Assembly (NCBI RefSeq): GCF_025642115.1
Contig: NZ_CP106753.1
Coordinates: forward strand, 434,001 to 498,000
Length of the DNA: 64,000 nt
Direction of reading: 5' to 3'
Source of the DNA: Chitiniphilus purpureus
Lineage (GTDB): Bacteria > Pseudomonadota > Gammaproteobacteria > Burkholderiales > Chitinibacteraceae
The notes beneath the pieces are model-generated. The model ran no database searches and was not told the origin of the DNA. It saw nothing but the letters and a program-made list of their open reading frames with translations. Made by a program: the position numbers and the translations under genes. How positions within the stretch are numbered: position 1 is the first letter of the stretch; each line of letters begins with the position of its first letter. Shown piece after piece: positions 28,380 through 38,254 of the stretch.

Positions 28380-29507
28380 GTGTATAGCATGGTTAAAGTT
28401 GCAACTGAAATAACTCCTGATCTAGTCAATATCTTATTTAATAACTCACCCCTGCCAGATAGGGAAGGCCGGTTTCCTCACGAAAATATCAGCGTTCTCA
28501 AGGATGTGAGAGCATTCTCCTTATTAGTTCCTCAGCGCTACGGCGGCGCTGCATGCAGTGTTTCAGACGCAACTAGCTATGCGATAAATCTGGGAGGCGG
28601 ATGCTTATCAACCGCTTTGATTTGGGCAATGCATTCGCAACAGGTTGCCACGATTGCCCAAATGACAGGGAATAGAGTTTCGGAAGTGTTAGCCGATGTG
28701 ACAAATCAAAAGTTGGTTGCTTCAGTCACCTCTGAATATGAAGGAGGTGCAGATTTGATGACTTCTAATTCTCCAGTCTTCTTAAAAGGAGAAATGATCG
28801 AGGTGAGACGGCGTGCTCCTGTGGTAAGTTATGCCTCGGAAGCTGATTATTTTTTGATGAAAATGCGCGAAACTGAAGATGCCGCCATAACAAAAATTTG
28901 CGCATTGTTAATTAGCAAGACGGAAATCAATATCGAGCCCCTCGGAGCTTGGAATGCCATGGGAATGCGGGGCACTCAAAGCATCCCTGTTTTTTTTTCA
29001 GGCCTGATAAAGCCTGAATGCCTATTAGAAGGAGATTTCAAGAAAACAATAAATTCAACAATGATACCAATTGGTCATTTACTTTGGGCTGCATCCTGGT
29101 ATGGTGCAGCTCGTTTTTCATTAAAGCGAGTATTGAAGATCATTCCAAGACGGAAACTTGATAGCTCAGAAATTAGCCTGTGTACATTGTCAAGAATACG
29201 GATGAAACTTGATGCGATAGCGGCAATGATTGAAAAAGGGCAGCGTCTGCTTGAAACTAAAAGTGGCAGATTTGAGACTCATGAAATGATTTTTTTTAAC
29301 AATCTAAAAATTATTTCATCAAGCTATTGCTTTGAGGTGCTTCGAGATTTAGTTGAAATTGCAGGTATTCGTGATGGATTCTTACAAGACAGTAATACTG
29401 GGCTTGAACGGGTATTTCGTGATATCAGTGCAGCGTCGTTAATGTTTCCTAATGATAGGATTAGAGTTATCAATGGGCGCCTTGCATTGTTTGACAACAT
29501 CTTTTGA
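28380..29507 (+). CDS. Acyl-CoA dehydrogenase-like flavoprotein, possibly aminoacyl-thioester oxidase
   Basis: About 375 residues. PQRYGGAACSVSDATSY (about residues 45-61), LVASVTSEYEGG and LGAWNAMGMRGTQS (the LG.rgs-type flavin-binding stretch) identify the acyl-CoA dehydrogenase fold, but the sequence is divergent and I could not place a catalytic Glu with confidence. Starts are GTG 28380, immediately after the carrier-protein stop, or ATG 28389. Homologues paired with a carrier protein and a separate A domain desaturate carrier-bound amino acids, for example in pyrrole formation; a similar step on a diamino acid is inferred here. Confidence 0.75.
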   Translation: MYSMVKVATEITPDLVNILFNNSPLPDREGRFPHENISVLKDVRAFSLLVPQRYGGAACSVSDATSYAINLGGGCLSTALIWAMHSQQVATIAQMTGNRVSEVLADVTNQKLVASVTSEYEGGADLMTSNSPVFLKGEMIEVRRRAPVVSYASEADYFLMKMRETEDAAITKICALLISKTEINIEPLGAWNAMGMRGTQSIPVFFSGLIKPECLLEGDFKKTINSTMIPIGHLLWAASWYGAARFSLKRVLKIIPRRKLDSSEISLCTLSRIRMKLDAIAAMIEKGQRLLETKSGRFETHEMIFFNNLKIISSSYCFEVLRDLVEIAGIRDGFLQDSNTGLERVFRDISAASLMFPNDRIRVINGRLALFDNIF

Positions 29508-29554
29508 ATCAAGATTATTGACCAAAATAAATATGGACAAAATGGTTTTTTGAT

Positions 29555-30496
29555 ATGATTTTTGATAGAGCTGACGAGATCATTCTTGATGACGTATTTC
29601 TACATCTGCCAGGATTTCTTGAACATTCAAATGTATTTTTAAAATTAGAATCTTACAATCCTGCGGGATCAATAAAACTTAAAACTGCCCGCGCATTGAT
29701 TGATCTTGCAGAGGAAACAACAGATTTACGAGCTAATAAAAGAATTATTGAATCCTCTTCGGGTAACATTGGCGTCGCCATAAGTATGATTTCTGCAGTG
29801 CGCGGTTATAATTTCACTTGCGTGGTTGATAAAAATACATTAATAAGCAACATTAATTTAATAAAAGCTTATGGTGCAGAAGTGGTTGTAGTTGATAATA
29901 TGGACGCGAATGGTGGTTATCTGGGGAGTAGGCTCAAGTATGTAAAAGAACAATTGGCACAGGACAAAAAATTGGTTTGGTTGGATCAGTATAGCAACCA
30001 AGCCAATCCAACAGCGCATTACGTATCCACGGCACGCTCAATTGCACGTGAATTTCCGGATATTGACTTTCTATTTGTTGGCGCCGGAACAACGGGAACT
30101 CTCGCGGGATGTGCACGATACTTTCGTGACTACATACCGCAAGCTAAAGTTGTTGCCGTTGATTCGGAGGGTTCAGTTAATTTTGGTAAACTTCCATGTA
30201 AACGGTTTATTCCCGGATTAGGATCCAGTCAGCCCCCAAAGTTTTTGGAAGGTCTTGATATTACCGAGGCGGTACATGTGCCTGAGTTGGACAGTATAAG
30301 CATGTCTCGCTTTATTGCGCATAAGTATGGTCTGTTGATAGGTGGATCCACTGGAACTGTGCTGGCTGCATTGAAGAAATATGAGCAGCAGATCCAGGCA
30401 GGCTCTTGCGTAGTGGCGATCAGTCCAGACTCCGGTGAGCGATATGTTGATACAATATACAATAACGAGTGGTGTTTACATAATTTCAAGCGATAG
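29555..30496 (+). CDS. sbnA: SbnA-like PLP enzyme, N-(1-amino-1-carboxyethyl)-glutamate synthase type
   Basis: A 313-residue member of the cysteine synthase superfamily. The PLP lysine lies in NPAGSIKLKTARALIDL (about residues 34-50), the phosphate loop is SSSGNIGVA, and SGERYVDTIYNNEWC closes the protein as in SbnA. SbnA condenses O-phospho-L-serine with L-glutamate to give the precursor that SbnB splits into L-2,3-diaminopropionate and 2-oxoglutarate. The SbnB homologue follows 63 bases downstream, which supports this role over cysteine synthesis. Confidence 0.9.
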   Translation: MIFDRADEIILDDVFLHLPGFLEHSNVFLKLESYNPAGSIKLKTARALIDLAEETTDLRANKRIIESSSGNIGVAISMISAVRGYNFTCVVDKNTLISNINLIKAYGAEVVVVDNMDANGGYLGSRLKYVKEQLAQDKKLVWLDQYSNQANPTAHYVSTARSIAREFPDIDFLFVGAGTTGTLAGCARYFRDYIPQAKVVAVDSEGSVNFGKLPCKRFIPGLGSSQPPKFLEGLDITEAVHVPELDSISMSRFIAHKYGLLIGGSTGTVLAALKKYEQQIQAGSCVVAISPDSGERYVDTIYNNEWCLHNFKR

Positions 30497-30559
30497 ACTA
30501 CTTATAGAATCAATTTTTAAGAACATCAATTCAATGCAAAGAAATGTAATCAAGAAAAC

Positions 30560-31600
30560 ATGAACACAACTACATCAACACAACCCAATTTTTTTTTCAC
30601 GACAGGCTCCGCAATCAATGAAATAATTTTAAACAACAAAAAAAATATTATTGAAGTAGTTCGCAAAACCTATATTGAGCACCATCGAAATCGCACTTTA
30701 AATCCAGATAGTTACTTTTTAAGATTCCCAGACAGACCCAACGCTCGTATAATTGCACTTCCAGCTGCCTTAACTGGCGAAGCCCCAATATCTGGCATTA
30801 AATGGATATCAAGTTATCCTGAAAATGTCATTTGCAACTTACAGCGTGCATCAGCTGTTCTTATCCTCAATGATTATGATACAGGCTATCCATTCGCTTG
30901 TTTAGAGGCCTCGCTCATCAGTGCAGCTCGGACCGCCGCCTCCGCGGTTCTGGCAGCAGATGTTCTTTCACCGCGGCTAAATAGGCGATGCAAAAAAGTC
31001 ACATTCATTGGTGCAGGCGTTATTTCAAAAAATATTCTAGATTTTTTTCATTCTTCATCTTGGGTTTTTGAAGAATTGGATGTGGTTGATTTAAATCAAG
31101 TTGATGCTATACGTTTTGCCAATTTCGCATCTGAAATGTATGGCAGTTCATTAATTGCAACTGCCTCAACCTCGATTGATAGTGCAGTAAAAGGGGCCGA
31201 TATTATTGTTCTAGCGACCACCACTTCGGAGCCATATCTTTTGAAGTCAGATCTTTTTAACTCTGGCCAAGTTGTGCTTAATATCTCACTGCGTGATCTT
31301 TCTCCTGAAATCATACTTACTGCCAACAACGTTTTTGATGACGTTGAGCACTGCATGAAGGCTAATACTTCGCCGCACCTAGCAGAACAGAAATTTGGGA
31401 ATCGGAACTTTGTGACTGGCACGCTCGCGGAAGCTATTGTTGGTGATATTCAACTTGATGAAAACAAACCAATTATTTTTTCACCCTTTGGTTTGGGTAT
31501 ACTCGATTTGGCACTAGGAACTTATTTGTTTAACTTGGCCGACCAAGCAGGAAAGAATATTGCAGTTCCGGGATTTTTCTGTAATGTATCCCGCTGGTAA
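30560..31600 (+). CDS. sbnB: SbnB-like dehydrogenase forming L-2,3-diaminopropionate
   Basis: A 346-residue protein of the ornithine cyclodeaminase/mu-crystallin fold. ISGIKWISSYPENVICNLQRASA and NDYDTGYPFACLEASLISAARTAA are the SbnB/OCD substrate and fold motifs; VTFIGAGVISKNILDFF is the NAD-binding glycine loop. It should oxidatively cleave the SbnA product to L-2,3-diaminopropionate. It is followed by an IS3-family remnant that separates it from the NRPS gene. Confidence 0.9.
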   Translation: MNTTTSTQPNFFFTTGSAINEIILNNKKNIIEVVRKTYIEHHRNRTLNPDSYFLRFPDRPNARIIALPAALTGEAPISGIKWISSYPENVICNLQRASAVLILNDYDTGYPFACLEASLISAARTAASAVLAADVLSPRLNRRCKKVTFIGAGVISKNILDFFHSSSWVFEELDVVDLNQVDAIRFANFASEMYGSSLIATASTSIDSAVKGADIIVLATTTSEPYLLKSDLFNSGQVVLNISLRDLSPEIILTANNVFDDVEHCMKANTSPHLAEQKFGNRNFVTGTLAEAIVGDIQLDENKPIIFSPFGLGILDLALGTYLFNLADQAGKNIAVPGFFCNVSRW

Positions 31601-31669
31601 TCATTAAACTCCTTGCAACTTACAAACAGCTCCTGATTACATTTTATGCCTTTTATTGATCAGTGTTGT

Positions 31670-32510
<841 letters not shown>

Positions 32511-32541
32511 TAAACTACCCACATGAGCCTTAATTTAGAAA

Positions 32542-34839
32542 ATGGAGGATACAGTGTCATTAAACAAAAAAGAATTAGATATGCTATGTCATTTGCGCGA
32601 CGCACTAGCTGAGCGGCAAGGTTTTCCAATTTGTCAATCATCAAGCAGTGCCAGGCATTATATTGCCAGTGATTTTGTGCACATTATTGATGTAGCACTT
32701 GTAGGTGAAGTCGCCGCTTTTCTTCTTAGGAACAAAATTGCATTAGATATTTTACTGTTGGCAGTACATCTTCGTGTTGTTGCACTCCTAACTAGCAGTG
32801 ATAGTATTTTAGTTGGGGTATACGATGATATAACAGGTAAAAACTCAACTGAAATTTCACTGGTTCCCTTTCTTGTTGAGCTTTCGGAAAGTGAGAGTTG
32901 GCTGTGCTTGCTAGCGCGAATAAAATATCAGTACACGGAATTCAGGCGATCGTTCATGACCACGAATCGTCAAAATGAAATAACTGATATTCAGACTATG
33001 ATCGATACCATGTTCCTGTTTCCCATGCATTCGCAAAAACCTGCTGATGTGCGTGTCGAGGAGCTGCAAGTTAGGGCATACAAATTCACGTTTCGTGAGC
33101 AGATGGCCAAATTCACATTGCAACTAGATTTTAGATATAACGAATCCATGCTAAATGTCGATGATATGACTAGGATTGCAAAATACTATCAAAGTGCTCT
33201 TTCACAAATTTCTGCCGATGCGTCGCAATGCTATCTGCGTGCTTCACTACTTGGTTCGGAAGAAATCGAATGGTTATCTACGCATGGAAGTGGACCTCAA
33301 ATTGAACTTCCGAGTGGGACGGCATTAAATTCTATCTTTGCGATGGCAGATTGTCAGCCTCATAAGAAAGTGCTTCAAGATGCAAATAACAGTATTAGCT
33401 ATGTCGACTTGCTAAATGGAATTGCATCGATTTGTTGCCACTTTCCAAGCGGGCGGCAACGAATTATTGGTGTTATTATGCCGCGCTCAGTAGAATGGAT
33501 CGTATGTATGACTGCGATCATGAGCAACAATGATATTTATGTACCATTAGATCCAGAAGATCCCGATATACGCCTTCTAGAGCTGATTCAGGAAGCCGGC
33601 ATCAGTATAATTATCTGTTCGCCGCCTCTCCATTCAAGGATGGCTAGCCTTCTTGATTCATTTACTCCAAGTGTTAAATTAATCGAATACTCCTTACAGT
33701 CAGGATTGTTCAATTTAGTGCGTCCCACACAACCAACGGCAGAAGCAACTTCTCTTTCCTATATCTTGTTCACCTCTGGTTCTACCGGTAAGCCTAAAGG
33801 AGCTCAAATTGAGCATCGGGGGATGTATAATCATTTACAAGCAAAAATCGAGTTATTAGAACTGACGGAGAAAGATGTGATTGCTCAAACTGCACCGCAA
33901 ACTTTTGATGTATCTATTTGGCAAGCGATCACGGGATTATTGGTAGGAGCAACAACTGTTGTTTACTCAAAAGATGTTCAGATAATTCCAGCACTGTTTC
34001 TTAGGAATATTATTGACGACCGCATAACTCTCCTAGAATTAGTGCCATCTTACTTTTCTCTTTTTGTAAGTTATCTCGAGCGTGTTAAAAATAAGTATAC
34101 TTTCACCTCGCTGCGAGCAATAGTTGTGACGGGCGAGGCACTTAAACAGGAATTAGCAAATCGTTGGTTTGCCTTATACCCCGCAATCCCTATTGTCAAT
34201 GCGTATGGACCTACAGAAGCATCAGACGACATTACACACTATATTTTAACAGACGTTGGTTCTGACAACATCGTCCCAATTGGAAAACCGATTAGGAATT
34301 TGCGCGTTCATATATTAGATCGGCACGATAATCCCTGTCCAATTGGAGTAGTTGGAGAAATATGTGTAACTGGGATAGGGGTTGGAACTGGATATATCAA
34401 TGCCCCCGACAAAACCAGGCAGTCATTTTCTTTTTCTCATCCACTGGCTAAATGGAGTACTGGTCGTATGTATCGAACAGGAGATCTTGGCTATTGGAAG
34501 AAAGATGGTAATCTAGCATTTGTTGGCCGAAAGGATTTCCAAGTGAAAATTCGCGGCATGCGAGCAGAACTAGGCGAGATCGAAAACGTAATTCTAAATG
34601 TTTCTGAAATTGACGACGTTGTAGTTTTGTTGGATCAGAAAGATACAAACGATGCTTTTCTAATAGCTTTTCTTCTTGGGAAGACGGACTTGTCATCATT
34701 ACGGCAGAAACTTACTGAGCGTTTGCCTAGCTATATGTTGCCAAACCAACTAATTTGTTTGGAGTCTTTTCCATTAAATAGGGCCGGGAAGGTGGATAAA
34801 AAAGCTCTACTTAAGATGATCACTCCCACTCTTTACTAG
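32542..34839 (+). CDS. NRPS protein: half condensation domain plus adenylation domain, no carrier domain
   Basis: Up to 765 residues; GTG 32554 has a GGAGG site five bases ahead and may be the true start rather than ATG 32542. Residues 1-250 resemble only the C-terminal half of a condensation domain; the HHxxxDG motif is absent. The adenylation domain has A3 FTSGSTGKPKGA, A4 FDVSIWQ, A5 AYGPTEASDD and A10 NRAGKVDKK, then ends. The specificity code read by eye is DVWEVTADDK, close to the diaminobutyrate-type code DIWELTADDK, consistent with loading L-2,3-diaminopropionate onto the separate carrier protein (28119-28379). Confidence 0.85.
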   Translation: MEDTVSLNKKELDMLCHLRDALAERQGFPICQSSSSARHYIASDFVHIIDVALVGEVAAFLLRNKIALDILLLAVHLRVVALLTSSDSILVGVYDDITGKNSTEISLVPFLVELSESESWLCLLARIKYQYTEFRRSFMTTNRQNEITDIQTMIDTMFLFPMHSQKPADVRVEELQVRAYKFTFREQMAKFTLQLDFRYNESMLNVDDMTRIAKYYQSALSQISADASQCYLRASLLGSEEIEWLSTHGSGPQIELPSGTALNSIFAMADCQPHKKVLQDANNSISYVDLLNGIASICCHFPSGRQRIIGVIMPRSVEWIVCMTAIMSNNDIYVPLDPEDPDIRLLELIQEAGISIIICSPPLHSRMASLLDSFTPSVKLIEYSLQSGLFNLVRPTQPTAEATSLSYILFTSGSTGKPKGAQIEHRGMYNHLQAKIELLELTEKDVIAQTAPQTFDVSIWQAITGLLVGATTVVYSKDVQIIPALFLRNIIDDRITLLELVPSYFSLFVSYLERVKNKYTFTSLRAIVVTGEALKQELANRWFALYPAIPIVNAYGPTEASDDITHYILTDVGSDNIVPIGKPIRNLRVHILDRHDNPCPIGVVGEICVTGIGVGTGYINAPDKTRQSFSFSHPLAKWSTGRMYRTGDLGYWKKDGNLAFVGRKDFQVKIRGMRAELGEIENVILNVSEIDDVVVLLDQKDTNDAFLIAFLLGKTDLSSLRQKLTERLPSYMLPNQLICLESFPLNRAGKVDKKALLKMITPTLY

Positions 34840-34944
34840 CCCTTGTGTAAGAATTATCGAATGGCAGCTTATCGGCATTCAGGCTGGCTAAATGTCGCAT
34901 CTCGGATGATAATTTAAGCCCCAGAAGCTGGCAGCTATATCTGC

Positions 34945-35066
34945 TGTCTGGTCTCGGATCATAATTTACCTGCCCGCAGTTGGCGACTCTATCTGGCACG
35001 TTCGGTTTTGGGTACGCTCAGCACATCGATCTCCAAGTCAGGCCAATTAATCTCCGTCTGCACGGG
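34945..35066 (+). mobile_element. Left-end fragment of a second IS481-type element
   Basis: TGTCTGGTCTCGGATC followed by ATAATTTACC and GCAGTTGGCGACTCTA closely matches the left end of the IS at 24537 but with many substitutions, so it is a related element rather than the same one. Only about 120 bases remain before the sequence changes to an IS3-type orfA fragment. Confidence 0.75.
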
Positions 35067-35131
35067 CGTGCCGGCTTCTGCTTTGCGTAGGAAGCCAATG
35101 ATCTGTTCTTCGGTGAATCGTTTATTCATGT
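35067..35131 (-). pseudogene. IS3-family orfA, N-terminal fragment
   Basis: On the minus strand MNKRFTEEQIIGFLRKAEA followed by GTPV is the N-terminus of an IS3-family OrfA; the frame then runs into the IS481-type fragment. The leader of this element continues on the far side of the IS407-like insertion (36363-36413), showing that the IS407-like element landed just upstream of this orfA. Confidence 0.75.
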
Positions 35132-35230
35132 CCAACTCCTTGTCATGGTTGACCTCCTCCCATAAAACCGTAGCGTTCAAAAGTAGAGATTTCTGGCAAA
35201 TTTGATGCCCATCCGGGCAGGAGATTTGTC

Positions 35231-35497
35231 ATGAAAAAGTCAAAGTTCACCGAAGAGCAGATCGCGTTTGCGCTGCGCCAGGCCGAGTCAGGCACGACCG
35301 TGGCAGAGGTCTGCCGCAAGATGGGCGTGAGTGAAGCGACCTTCTACAACTGGAAGAAGAAGTACGGCGGACTGGGCGTGACTGAGCTGCGCCGATTGAA
35401 GCAGCTGGAAGAAGAGAACGCGCGCCTCAAGCGCATGGTCGCCGACCTGAGCCTGGACAAGCAGATGTTGCAGGAGGTCATCCAAAAAAAGCTGTGA
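35231..35497 (+). CDS. IS3-family transposase OrfA
   Basis: An 88-residue protein with a helix-turn-helix (ESGTTVAEVCRKMGVSEAT, about residues 19-37) and a leucine-zipper-like end (LKQLEEENARLKRMVADLS). A run of seven A residues at 35484-35490, just before the stop, is a likely -1 slippage site that would fuse OrfA to OrfB. Confidence 0.92.
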   Translation: MKKSKFTEEQIAFALRQAESGTTVAEVCRKMGVSEATFYNWKKKYGGLGVTELRRLKQLEEENARLKRMVADLSLDKQMLQEVIQKKL

Positions 35498-36330
35498 AGC
35501 CGGCTCGCAAGCGCGAGCTGGCGAATTTCCTGATCCATGCTTACCGTATCAGCATCCGTCGCGCCACGGCAGTCATCCAATTGCGCCAAGCCACCTACTT
35601 TTATCGACCGCGGCCACGCGATGATCGCGCTGAGCGCCAGCGGATTCGGGAGATTGCCGCCACGCGCATCCGGTATGGGGCACGACGTATCCATGTCCTG
35701 CTGCGGCGCGAGGGCTGGCTGATCAATCATAAGAAGACCTACCGGATTTACTGTGAGGAAGGGCTGAATCTGCGGCGCAAGCGGCCAAGACGGCGTGTGG
35801 CTGCAGCACACCGGCAGGAGCGGCCGGTGATCTCCAGTTTGAACGACTGCTGGAGCATGGATTTCGTCGCCGATCAGCTGTTCAACGGCCAGAAAATCCG
35901 GGCGTTAACTGTGGTGGATAATTTTAGCCGGGAGAGCCTGGCGATCACGGTGGATTTCGCGCTGAAAGCGGCCGATGTGGTGGCGACGGTGCAGCATGTA
36001 CGAGCCCTGCGCGGGACGCCGCAACGGATCCGGGTGGATAACGGCAGCGAATTCATTTCGGTGGCGCTGGATCAATGGGCGTATGAGCATGGGGTGACGC
36101 TGGACTTCTCGCGCCCCGGCAAACCCACGGATAACGCGTTCATCGAGTCATTCAATGGTAGTCTGCGCGACGAATGCCTGAACGTGCACTGGTTTCTGTC
36201 GCTGGATGACGCGCGTGAGAAGATCGAGCGTTGGCGAATGGATTACAACGAATTCAGGCCGCACAGTGCGCTGGGTGACCTGACCCCGGGCGAGTTCCGG
36301 CTCGCCCACCTTGAAGCTGGGAATCTCTAG
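35494..36330 (+). CDS. IS3-family transposase OrfB (DDE integrase)
   Basis: A 278-residue catalytic subunit overlapping orfA by four bases. WSMDFVADQL, RVDNGSEFIS and NAFIESFNGSLRDECL supply the D-D-E residues; IERWRMDYNEFRPHSALG is the usual C-terminal block. Complete and apparently intact; probably expressed as an OrfAB fusion through the A7 frameshift site. Confidence 0.93.
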   Translation: MKPARKRELANFLIHAYRISIRRATAVIQLRQATYFYRPRPRDDRAERQRIREIAATRIRYGARRIHVLLRREGWLINHKKTYRIYCEEGLNLRRKRPRRRVAAAHRQERPVISSLNDCWSMDFVADQLFNGQKIRALTVVDNFSRESLAITVDFALKAADVVATVQHVRALRGTPQRIRVDNGSEFISVALDQWAYEHGVTLDFSRPGKPTDNAFIESFNGSLRDECLNVHWFLSLDDAREKIERWRMDYNEFRPHSALGDLTPGEFRLAHLEAGNL

Positions 36331-36413
36331 CTTCGACCGCTCGGTTAAGCGGGAGGAGGTCATGGTGGATTGGACTCTAAAGTCACGCGCTACTCAAGAT
36401 GGGGTGGACGTCG

Positions 36414-36953
36414 GGTATTTCACATCTACATGCACGAAACCGGGCTCGTATGCCTTGAATGACTTGCCCTGGTCAGGACGCGGTGGCGGCGGCTCCAGGG
36501 CCTGCAGACGGCTGACGCCATGACGGGCCAGACAACGGCCAAGGCCGGCCCGGGAAACGTTGGGGTTGAGGAATTCGCGGACCACGACCAGCAAATCAAG
36601 TAGTGCCAAGCGCCGCAACTTGCGCAGTTCGACGACGATGTATTCCTGAGCCGGTGTTAGCGTGGTTTGCAGGCGATGCGCGGTATGGGACTCATCATGC
36701 ACGGTCGTGCGCTCGCGCCATTTGGCGATGGTGGGTTTACTGACACCATAACGGCGAGCGAGCTCGGCATCAGTGATGGAGGGCGGCGTAGCCTGGATTT
36801 CGGCGCGGACTGCCGGGGTGGTACGGGCGCGGCCATGCAGACGGAGGTGCATACGGCGGACTCGGAGGTCGAGGCGCGTAGCGTACTCAAAACCGAACGG
36901 GCCAAGTAGAGTCGCCAACTGCGCGTCGGTAAATTATGATCCGAGACTAAACA
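36414..36953 (-). mobile_element. Truncated inverted copy of the IS481-family element
   Basis: Nearly identical to the first half of the IS at 24537-25613, in the opposite orientation: the intact outer end TGTTTAGTCTC is at 36953, and the transposase frame (MHLRLHGRARTTPAVRAE) runs to HVDVKY and then breaks at 36414, where IS3-type leader sequence begins. Only 540 of 1077 bp remain. The two inverted copies bracket most of the diaminopropionate operon. Confidence 0.9.
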
Positions 36954-36984
36954 GCTACGACAGCCAGCTCAAACCGTATCTTTA

Positions 36985-37063
36985 AAACGGTGGTCTGGCC
37001 CCCAACGAGGCTGAGTGCAATTATTGCCTTGGCTATAACTATGTGGCCAAAATTAGTTGACCA
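36985..37063 (+). mobile_element. Right-end remnant of an IS3-family element
   Basis: AACGGTGGTCTGGCCCCCAA and CTTGGCTATAACTATGTGG closely match the right end of the decayed element at 32430-32510, including GGCCAAAATTAGTTGA. Only about 80 bases are left. It abuts the truncated excisionase-like gene and has supplied its premature stop. Confidence 0.8.
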
Positions 37064-37184
37064 CTACAAAGCGCCCAACCTTGTGCCCCGGCTTGCCCTT
37101 GGAGGTCACCCAGGTGTAGATGGTGTCTTTGGCTACGCCGAGGTAGTCGGCGATTTCATCGACAGAGAGCCAGCGGTCGTCCAT
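37053..37184 (-). pseudogene. Truncated helix-turn-helix excisionase-family gene
   Basis: From ATG 37184 on the minus strand the frame reads MDDRWLSVDEIADYLGVAK then DTIYTWVTSKGKPGHKVGR, the N-terminal two thirds of an excisionase/MerR-like DNA-binding domain (about 43 of an expected 60-70 residues), then meets a TAA inside the IS3 remnant. If it was the element's excision factor, excision may be impaired, although the AlpA-like gene at 39717 could substitute. Confidence 0.75.
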
Positions 37185-37286
37185 GTCTGCATCCAAACAG
37201 AAATGCGCTGCCAGCGTGGCGGCAACTGAACACAGTCTACGCCACTTTCAGCCAGTTCAATAGGGTTTGAACCTGTTTTGATCGGG

Positions 37287-38153
37287 TTAGGCCTTGTCAG
37301 GGTCGTTTGAGTCTGGCGCGGTCGGCTTCAATCCCAACCTGGCTTCAAGTGCCAGAACGCGAGCCTCCCGCGCTTCCAACTCCGTGATCAACAACTGCGC
37401 TTCAAGCATCGTCTTGTGCGCGAATGAGCGAAGCTGACGGTCACGCTCACCCGTTCCACGCGTGATCTCACGCGCACGCTGGAGCAACGCGGCCTGCGCC
37501 GGCAGCCCGAACTTCACCCGCGTCCACTGCGCACGACTCATGCGCTGTCGGCCCGGCCCCAAACGAGCGAGTCCGGACGGCCCGGCAACGTGCTCCCAGA
37601 ATCGGTCCTGAAATGCGCGCATTGCCGTGTTGTAGGCAAGGCGTTGCTCCTTGGGTGTTTGAGCGCCCTTTGCCGCGCGGAAGCCAGGGTGCAAGTCCTT
37701 GACGTTGCCAGCATCAGGATTGACCACAAAGAAGTGGAGATGGGGGTGCGCTTCATCGGTGTGCTCGACCACAGAACGGAGGTGCTCACCGAATTCGGTT
37801 TGCAGCCACTCCAAGGTGCTTTGCTTCCAGTAGCTGTACTCAATGCCGCCACGTGGATACGACGCTACGCCGGCCAGCAGGACGGACGCGTCCTTTCGCA
37901 AACGGCGACCAGCTGCGTCACGGCTGCGCGCATGGATGGCGCCAATCTCGGCTTCCAGCTCTGCCAGGCTGGGACCATGCAGCAGGTTGGGTGGCCTCGG
38001 TCTCGGCACATGCAAGCAGGCTTGCGGCTCGCGACTGGCTTCAGCAAGCACGTCGCGCACAGCCCATTTTCGATCTGCTCCCCGCGAGGTTTTCTTCGGT
38101 GGATGCAGCGAATAGACCGATATGTGAACAAACTGGATGCCGCCTGTGATCAT
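37287..38153 (-). CDS. MobV/Pre-type relaxase-like mobilisation protein
   Basis: A 288-residue protein from ATG 38153 (MITGGIQFVHISVYSLHPP). The segment VEHTDEAHPHLHFFVVNP contains H-x-D-E-x-x-P-H-x-H, the metal-binding motif of MobV relaxases, preceded by LAGVASYP and WLQTEFGEHL. The last 60 residues are charged and helical. Relaxases of this family nick oriT just upstream of their own gene, where a strong hairpin occurs here. The longer frame to 38309 is unsupported. GC is near chromosomal level, unlike the cargo. Confidence 0.8.
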   Translation of the reverse strand: MITGGIQFVHISVYSLHPPKKTSRGADRKWAVRDVLAEASREPQACLHVPRPRPPNLLHGPSLAELEAEIGAIHARSRDAAGRRLRKDASVLLAGVASYPRGGIEYSYWKQSTLEWLQTEFGEHLRSVVEHTDEAHPHLHFFVVNPDAGNVKDLHPGFRAAKGAQTPKEQRLAYNTAMRAFQDRFWEHVAGPSGLARLGPGRQRMSRAQWTRVKFGLPAQAALLQRAREITRGTGERDRQLRSFAHKTMLEAQLLITELEAREARVLALEARLGLKPTAPDSNDPDKA

Positions 38154-38180
38154 GGGGCACCGTCGCTGAAAACATAGTGA

Positions 38181-38221
38181 CCGACTATATTTATCGTCGC
38201 TATCGCAACGATAAATGTCGG
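38181..38221. other. Hairpin upstream of the relaxase gene, candidate oriT
   Basis: CCGAC-tat-ATTTATCGT (38181-38197) pairs with ACGATAAAT-GTCGG (38208-38221) around a 10-base loop, leaving only a 3-base bulge. It lies 28 bases upstream of the MobV-like start, where oriT is found in MobV systems. The nick site cannot be read by eye. Confidence 0.5.
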
Positions 38222-38254
38222 CCAGGGGAAAATCCTCTGGACCCCGCCGCCCAA

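Larger units (their letters stand above)
35150..36362 (+). mobile_element. Complete IS3-family (IS407-group-like) insertion sequence
   Basis: The terminal repeats begin TGACCTCCTCCC at 35150 and end GGGAGGAGGTCA at 36362. TGGT occurs at 35146-35149 and again at 36363-36366, a 4-bp target duplication as expected for IS407-group elements. Length is 1213 bp. It carries overlapping orfA and orfB and is inserted into an older IS3-family element. Confidence 0.88.
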
